NCBI RefSeq assembly: GCF_030848805.1
Contig: NC_092365.1
Location: 7,440,001 to 7,504,000, forward strand
Length of the DNA: 64,000 nt
Reading direction: 5' to 3'
Source of the DNA: Temnothorax longispinosus
Lineage: Eukaryota > Arthropoda > Insecta > Hymenoptera > Formicidae
The notes beneath the pieces are model-generated. The model did no database searches. It was not told where the DNA came from and saw only the letters and a list, made by a program, of their open reading frames with translations. Position 1 is the first letter of the stretch; each line of letters begins with the position of its first letter. Positions 57,901-64,000 of the stretch are shown one piece after another. The position numbers and the translations under genes are program-made.

Positions 57901-58345
57901 AGACCGTAAAGGTCCAGGTATGTTCACTCTCGCAAAATTGGCAGAAGACTTTTTAAAAAATGATTCATTCGAAATGAACTTCCATGAAGCTACGTTTGAT
58001 GTTATCGTATTAGAAAAATTGGTACGTCAGTTGTTAGATGTTGAAAGTTTATTTTCTTGTGCATGCCTTTATGCAACTGCAATCAATAAATCCATTAATG
58101 ATAGGGAAATAAATTCTAAAACTAAAACTTTTTCGGCTATGAAAGGTGTTATTACGGATTACATGATGAAAAAATTAGCAGCTTCGGGAATCACATATAA
58201 TAACTTAGTTCACGATTTTAAAACCAAGGGTGATACATATATAGTTTCATTATTATCAGAATCGCGAGGAGACAAAAAGCGAATAACGAACAAGAAACAA
58301 ATTATTAGTTCTATTATTAACCATTTAAATAGTATTACTAGTTAG
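54907..58345 (+). CDS. Mutator-like transposase fused to a DEDDh exonuclease, three exons, intact
   Basis: Exons 54907-55291, 55529-55736 and 56251-58345 total 2688 nt, giving 895 residues plus a stop. Both introns are GT...AG and keep the frame. Residues 61-92 form a zinc ribbon (C61, C64, C89, C92). Exon 2 (GIGITQLNKILACFGV, RKYEQEVG) is a conserved pre-catalytic region. The transposase core follows with YDMGW (Asp near 246), KCHMCD, a SMEAD block, ADEDC, and NESFNS with the expected Glu. Residues about 617-790 form a DEDDh exonuclease: FDLETSG (D622, E624), AHNAIFD (Asp near 711) and HEATFD (His near 775, Asp near 780). Every catalytic residue I can name is present. It is related in core motifs to the gene split at 1787-9170 but carries a different nuclease. 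Confidence 0.85.
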
Positions 58346-59035
58346 TAGATGGAGGATAATTTCTCCAAGATTTATCAGACTTTTAACTGAAAAGTACAAC
58401 TTAGAATTATAGAAAATCTATATCACACGAGACTGAATGTAGATAACAATATAATAAATATTGAGAAATCGTACTGATAAATTATTTGATTTGTGAGATT
58501 GTCTACATGAAATGTATGGACTGTATGCAATATTCATACTTGTTATAGAATGTATGTTATATGTTAATAAACAAAGTCTTTGTATTTTCAGAGAAAAATA
58601 TATAAAAATCGTTGTAATGAAATGTTATTATTACACATATTCATTCCCTACTGAATTCAACTTGATCGACAAAAGATATTTTTCATGCTTGCTATTTATT
58701 TATGGATAATTCAAATGCGAAGCATTCCCTTAAACTAAAATTTCTATTATCGTTGTCATCGTATATACACTGTTTTGTTAATTTTCGAATAAGGTATCTT
58801 TATATTAAAGTTACATGTTAAAGTCACATTGGTACAGTTCCTTTCTGAAATGAATAATTGAAATAAAAGCCGGAAATTATCTAAAAATGATAAAGTCGTC
58901 TTAAATAAAAATGAAAACGGATAAATTTATTCATATATGTGACTTGTATTCGCTTTATAACTCCATTCAAGATGATTTTCGTAGAAGTGTAAAGAAGACT
59001 TTTAACCTATGCAACTCGCGTTATGTATTCAAAGC

Positions 59036-59050
59036 GCGACGTTGCCACAT
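59036..59050 (-). repeat. 15-bp inverted repeat, right copy
   Basis: GCGACGTTGCCACAT, the exact inverse of 54804-54818, about 690 bp after the stop codon. Confidence 0.75.
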
Positions 59051-59428
59051 ATCCGAAGGTTTGTGATCACAGTGAGGAATGGACTGAAATCGATGTCTTT
59101 TAACTAATTTTGTGAACATTCTATACGGTTGAGATTGTTGGCTTTGGTACCATATGATTCGGAAGACACTCCTCTGTTTTTATTCTAATTTTCAACCTGT
59201 CTTTTCTATAATTTACTACCATCAATTTATCTCAAAATTACGCGTCGTCCGCCATAAACGCAATGCTTAAGATAGGGAAAAAAGCATATTTTTAGACAAT
59301 AATATCTCGGAAACTACACGGTCAATCCATTTCAAATTTAGCATGAAGATTCGTCAGTTGCTTAATTACTTTTACTGAAAAAACTGCATCGATCTGTTTT
59401 CATAGGTTATATGGACATACCACCTTAA

Positions 59429-60365
59429 AAGGGCTCAATCCTTATCTCTCTCGTTTATCCAAGACTTCGAAAGGGCTCGTGATTCCTGTTGAAAAGGCTC
59501 TTTCGCACGTTTCAGCAAATGGCTGCCTTCCTTCGTTCCACGTGCCGGCATGGCTCGCCGGGACGGATATCCCTGGATTCCTCTCGGTGACAATCGTAGT
59601 TTTACGTATCTTTCGTTAACTGATGTATGATAATTAGTTACTGCACACGAATAAGCAGATTTCAGCGACCGCACAACTTTATCGCGAAAAGATGACGCAA
59701 TTACGTATCGAACTTAGCTACAACGCACGATGTATCGTGCACGAGATCTGGGTAACGAATGCTCGCTCGCCCGGGCTGCGCGCCCCTCCCAATATCCTTA
59801 CGCAAGCGCGCGGGAAGCCCGCGCTCGACCGTTCTCGAGCGCCTGGGTTACTACGCGGTCGGACCTATTTCGCGCATACACATTCGCGCTTGCCGACCTA
59901 CCGCAATACGAACGCCATAGATGGCCGCACTTATACAATCTCTCTCTCTTTACACGTTGATTTCAAACATCTAAAGTTATTATATAAATATATTCATTTT
60001 CTTTAAATATACAATATTACAATCTACATAAAAATAAGAGCATATATGTTTTTAACTACAAATAAAGATAAAATAATATGTATAAACAATTAATCTCAAA
60101 GTTTAACCCTAAATCAGAAAACTACTGACTTATTTGCATTTTATATATATTTATTAAGTCATATACATATATATAGTTATATATATTAAGTCATTTGAAA
60201 TTTTTATGCTAACAATAAGTAAAACAAAATTTAACCACTTTATGTGCAATAATGTAATATTGTATAAAATATCACGACACTAATATGATTGCAATATAGT
60301 GACAGCATGCCCAAGTAACACGGTGACGTCTGAAGACGTCATGATGACGTATTATTGACGTTATT
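59429..60365. other. Flanking sequence without a recognised gene
   Basis: Contains a GC-richer patch (about 59740-59910), then AT-rich DNA. Open frames here lack recognisable domains. Confidence 0.4.
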
Positions 60366-60660
60366 AAAGGTCGATTCAGACGTACTGTACTGTACCGTGC
60401 ACGGACAGAAAAATTAGACAAGGATTCCTATTGTCTAAAGGTCGATTCAGACATAACCGTGCCATACCCATACCGTATCCGTACCGTGCACGGACAGAAA
60501 AATTAGACAAGGATTCCTATTGTCTCCATTCTTGTCTAATTTTTTTGTCCGTGCATGGTACGGATACGGTACGGGTACGGCACGGTTATGTCTGAATCGA
60601 CCTTAATTTTTCTGTCCGTGCACGGTACGGATACGGCACGATTATGTCTGAATCGACCTT
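60366..60660. repeat. Nested foldback MITE
   Basis: The outer ends AAGGTCGATTCAGAC and GTCTGAATCGACCTT are inverted copies. A second, inner pair lies at 60437-60604. Arms share CCGTGCACGGACAGAAAAAT and GACAAGGATTCC. No coding capacity. Confidence 0.88.
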
Positions 60661-61150
60661 TATACATTTAACGCCACTTTGCTACCTGAGTTTTAATATC
60701 ATATTTTGTTTACCTTATTAATAAATAGATTATTATTTAAGATTTATAAGTATCTTCAATAAGAATAAATAAAAGAAGACAATTCGTATGCAACAACAAA
60801 CATATAAAATCTAGCAACACAATCAGAGAGAGTTACATACAACCTCATTTATTTATAAGGTTATATCATTCCGCGATTTATGTCGCTACTAACGTCAATA
60901 ACATCGATACTAGCGCTTTGCACCATGGTAATAATCTTACTTATCCATCGGTCATCGGGAAGGAATTATCACACACTATCAAACGAGATGAAACTATCAT
61001 AAAATAAATAATGCTTATAATTATACAGGTTGTCCCAGATTTTTTGTGACTGTCAATGACAGACTTCGGAAATTATTTTGAGATAAAAATCCGTTATCAG
61101 AATGATGAGACTATAATACAAAATCGATTTTTTATATAAAAGAAAAAATC
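60661..61150. other. AT-rich stretch without a gene
   Basis: Nothing recognised. Confidence 0.4.
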
Positions 61151-61875
61151 ATTTCACGCGAGTATTTTTTTTTGTATTATTAATTACAGTTTTGGCTAAC
61201 AATCATCGGGAATGGACTACCAAACGTCAGCACGCGACCACCAAACGAATCCTTACAGTTAAAATGATATACGCAGTCAGGAAAGCCGAGTTTTACAAGA
61301 GGGGGGGCTAACTTCACGCGCATATGTCTTTTTTTCGCATTATTAGTCACAGCTTTGACTACCAATCATCAGGAATGGACTACCAAACGTCAGTACACGA
61401 CCACCAAACGAATGCTTACAGTTAAAATAATGTACGCAGTCTGGAAAGCCGAGTTTTACAAGAGGGGGGCTAACTTCACGCGCATGTCTTTTTTTCGCAT
61501 TATTAGTTACAGCTTTGACTACCAATCATCGGGAATGGACTACCAAACGTCAGCACGCGACCACCAAACGAATGCTTACAGGTAAAATGATATACGCAGT
61601 CTGGAAAGCCGAGTTTTACAAGAGGGGGGGCTAACTTCACGCGCATATGTCTTTTTTTTGCATTATTAGTTACAGCTTAAACGAATGCTTACGGGTAAAA
61701 TGTTATACGCAGTCTGGAAAGCCGAGTTTTACAAGAGGGGGGGCTAACTTCACGCGCATATGTCTTTTTTTCGCATTATTAGTTACAGCTTTGACTACCA
61801 AACGTCGAGAATGGACTACCAAACACCACCAAACGACCACCAAACGAATGGTCATAGTTATTATTGGATTTTCAG
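61151..61875. repeat. Tandem repeat with a 163-bp unit
   Basis: Units align at about 61187, 61350 and 61512 (GGAATGGACTACCAAACGTC near the start, GAAAGCCGAGTTTTACAAGA in the middle). A unit shortened by internal deletion (about 61674) and a diverged last unit (about 61788) follow. Open frames inside it follow the repeat and are not taken as genes. Confidence 0.9.
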
Positions 61876-64000
61876 TAGTGGGGGGGCCAATTTCACACAG
61901 CTTCTTCGTAGCTATGTGCGAATTATAGACGATGTCTATAGCCAAAGTCACGCACAATCACTCGGTCCGCAAACAGTCAATCAAGGATTAGGATGAAGAA
62001 TGTTCCGCAAAATAATTCTTATTCGTGTCAATTTAACAAAAATAATATTATAATTTATTGTTAAAATAGCGAAAGTATAATCGTAAAATTACAATTCACG
62101 GATGTTGCCCGGGTACAGTCTTTCGAACTTGTGATTATCGAAAGTTCAGGTTACATATCCGTGAACACGTACGATAAATCAAGACTTTTAAACGGTAATC
62201 GCGTATTGCGAAACTTGTCTTTCTCATTCGTATGATTCGGTTCTCGAATAACGAAATTATTCTAAGTATCACGCTCGCACTACGAAACACGTCCGTTCGC
62301 TACGACAGTCGCTCGAAGAAAGACCTCGATGTCTCCCCTCGGCATCCCCACTTTGGGTTTCCGCATGCGCAACCGGCGCTTCGGTGAACACGTCCACCGA
62401 GTCGGTCGTTCGCCCTCTCGCTCTATCATAAAACTGTCTCTCTCTTTTTCCGTTACTCGACGTCGTAAACAACTTTTTTTACTAATAAAACTCGCGAACA
62501 TGAAATTTCCTGCGCTGCTACGCAACATTATAAAAAGCATGAAAATAATAATGTTGATATTTTAAACATCAAAAATGACAATTATATGATCAATACTTTT
62601 TTCATTTTAGCAATATGCATTAAAATTAACGCAAATATTCTCTCGCATGACGATCCATAAAAATAAATAATTACTCACCCGAATTACATAAAATCTTAAT
62701 TACCTTAATGCAAATACGTTACTTTATCACAAATTACATTATTTCATTATATTTTAACTTATTTCAGGTATTTTCATCGTGAATAACGCATTGCAAAACT
62801 CTATCTCTATTATTCTTATTAATTCTCTTTTTATTTTCAGGTACGCTGTTTCCGCGCTGGATCATCATAATCATCATCAGGTAAGTATTTAATAATAATA
62901 ATCGTATATAAAAAAACAGGTACCTAAGTATTAATAAACGCATAATTTTCCCTTTTCAGGTACTTCGGTAAAATACTTTCAATACGCAACAACCGTTTGC
63001 AAAATAACGCCATGTAACATGGAAAGTTGTCGCATTTCCATTTCTGTCATTAATTTCAACGTCAAACTTTCGGTACGAATATCGAGGTACTGACCTACGA
63101 TAATAAACTTCCTCAAAAACGAACATTTTGCAAATCTTACTTGAGATTATCAAATCTTATTTCAATCTAATGTCTTTAATGCTATTTAGTTCGCTTTATT
63201 ATCGAAACTACGAAATCTCAACCTTCAGGTCAATTTTCTTAATAATTGCTCGATTTTCGCATTGTACGGTTTAATGGCCTTATTTTGTGTCATCGAACAC
63301 TAATCTATCGTTATACAACGATAAAACTTAAAATTACGCAAGTTGATTTTTACGCGAACACGTCGATATGCGACAATGTTAAATAATATGAATTCTGACT
63401 CTAAAATCATACAGCACTCTTCGGTTTACTTCTCTAAATAAGAATCTGTCAAAATAATCGACGATTTATCCGAATTACAGATTTTAGCTATCACGAGTGT
63501 CGTTGACTGAAATTCTATTATATCCCTATTCGCTCCAACCATGCCTTTCGTATCCCACGAATTTCTAACAGTCGTTTGTTCCGGAAAACAAATGATCGTG
63601 AGAGAATCCTCTCCACGCCGGAAAAAAGTTATTGTGGCAGGAAACCTCAGGTAAAAATTTCAAAGTCCTAGCTCATTTACTCTCGAAACGGCGAACAATC
63701 AAAATCTCGGTGGAACACGAAAGTGCATGGTTGGAGGATTACGTCAGTGTTGTGTGAAAGGTAAATGAGCATTTTTTTCGATAAAAATGTATTTTTGTGT
63801 ATAATTTAACCGTATTTAAAATATTTTTGTCGTTAAAAAAAATTTAACATTCCACAGAGGTCTATTATGGCTCAGAGGCAGGTGGAAGAGATGGGGAGGA
63901 GCTACGATTATAAAAAAAATAATTTTTTTACATAAAAAATATCTGTCACACTTCAAATTCGCCTTTTCTTATTCAGAAATTCTTTTTCTAGCATTCTTTA
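61876..64000. other. Right end of window, no gene assigned
   Basis: A GC-richer patch at about 62265-62470 is followed by AT-rich DNA with several splice-like CAG|GT sites (62766, 62840, 62959) and a GTAAGT donor at 62881. These could be a host intron or 5' exons. I could not assemble a coding sequence. Confidence 0.35.

Larger units (their letters stand above)
54605..59424 (+). mobile_element. Mutator-like transposase-exonuclease element with TTAA flanks (candidate boundaries)
   Basis: TTAAGGTGGT at 54601 and its inverse ACCACCTTAA at 59419 would give a 4.8-kb element with TTAA target duplications. The terminal identity is only about six bases (GGTGGT). A stronger internal inverted repeat, ATGTGGCAACGTCGC (54804-54818, inverted at 59036-59050), flanks the gene closely. 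The true ends could be either pair. Confidence 0.6.

Noticed and set aside
59435..60006. Short frames on both strands near the right flank of the exonuclease element
   Set aside because: No domain, no splice context, and overlapping frames in a GC-richer patch.

Overview
This is eukaryotic DNA, most likely from an insect and plausibly an ant or other hymenopteran. The evidence is spliced transposon genes, Copia, Gypsy, PIF/Harbinger and non-LTR elements, a primer-binding site that matches initiator tRNA-Met, and CpG-rich LTRs in AT-rich DNA. The species assignment is inference. I found no single-copy host gene I could name; nearly everything I can explain is transposable-element DNA, much of it nested.

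Layout. 0.4-1.0 kb: a foldback repeat. 1.8-9.2 kb (+): a decayed gene joining a Mutator-like transposase to a YqaJ-type nuclease, split at 3310/7962 by a Copia element (3311-7961, minus strand, 5-bp target duplication). 9.3-9.6 kb: hairpin-bearing tandem repeats. 10.7-11.6 kb: a GTGA microsatellite. 12.0-19.5 kb: a PIF/Harbinger element with a Myb/SANT gene (+) and a transposase gene (-), carrying a GC-rich insertion (14.5-16.4 kb), a solo LTR (17.1-17.9 kb) and small MITEs. 19.76-24.15 kb: a second, apparently intact Harbinger with terminal inverted repeats and a TTA duplication. 24.2-33.0 kb: a head-to-tail chain of non-LTR retrotransposons, each join being a (GA)n/(TC)n tract.

34.6-52.8 kb (-): one transposase-like gene broken into pieces by a 1.2-kb TTAA element (34777-35983) and a 15-kb Gypsy element (36524-51522, + strand, 2.5-2.6-kb LTRs, ATTG duplication). 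54.6-59.4 kb (+): a second Mutator-like element whose three-exon gene (54907-58345) is open throughout and joins a zinc ribbon, the transposase domain and a DEDDh exonuclease. 60.4-61.9 kb: a nested foldback MITE and a 163-bp tandem repeat. The rest of the right end is non-coding as far as I can see, with some splice-like signals near 62.8 kb.

The main point is that two related Mutator-like transposases in one window are each fused to a nuclease, and the nucleases belong to unrelated folds (YqaJ and DEDDh). The second is intact and bounded by inverted repeats. Other notable points are the non-LTR chain in GA/TC microsatellites and three frame breaks that all fall at runs of exactly eight A.
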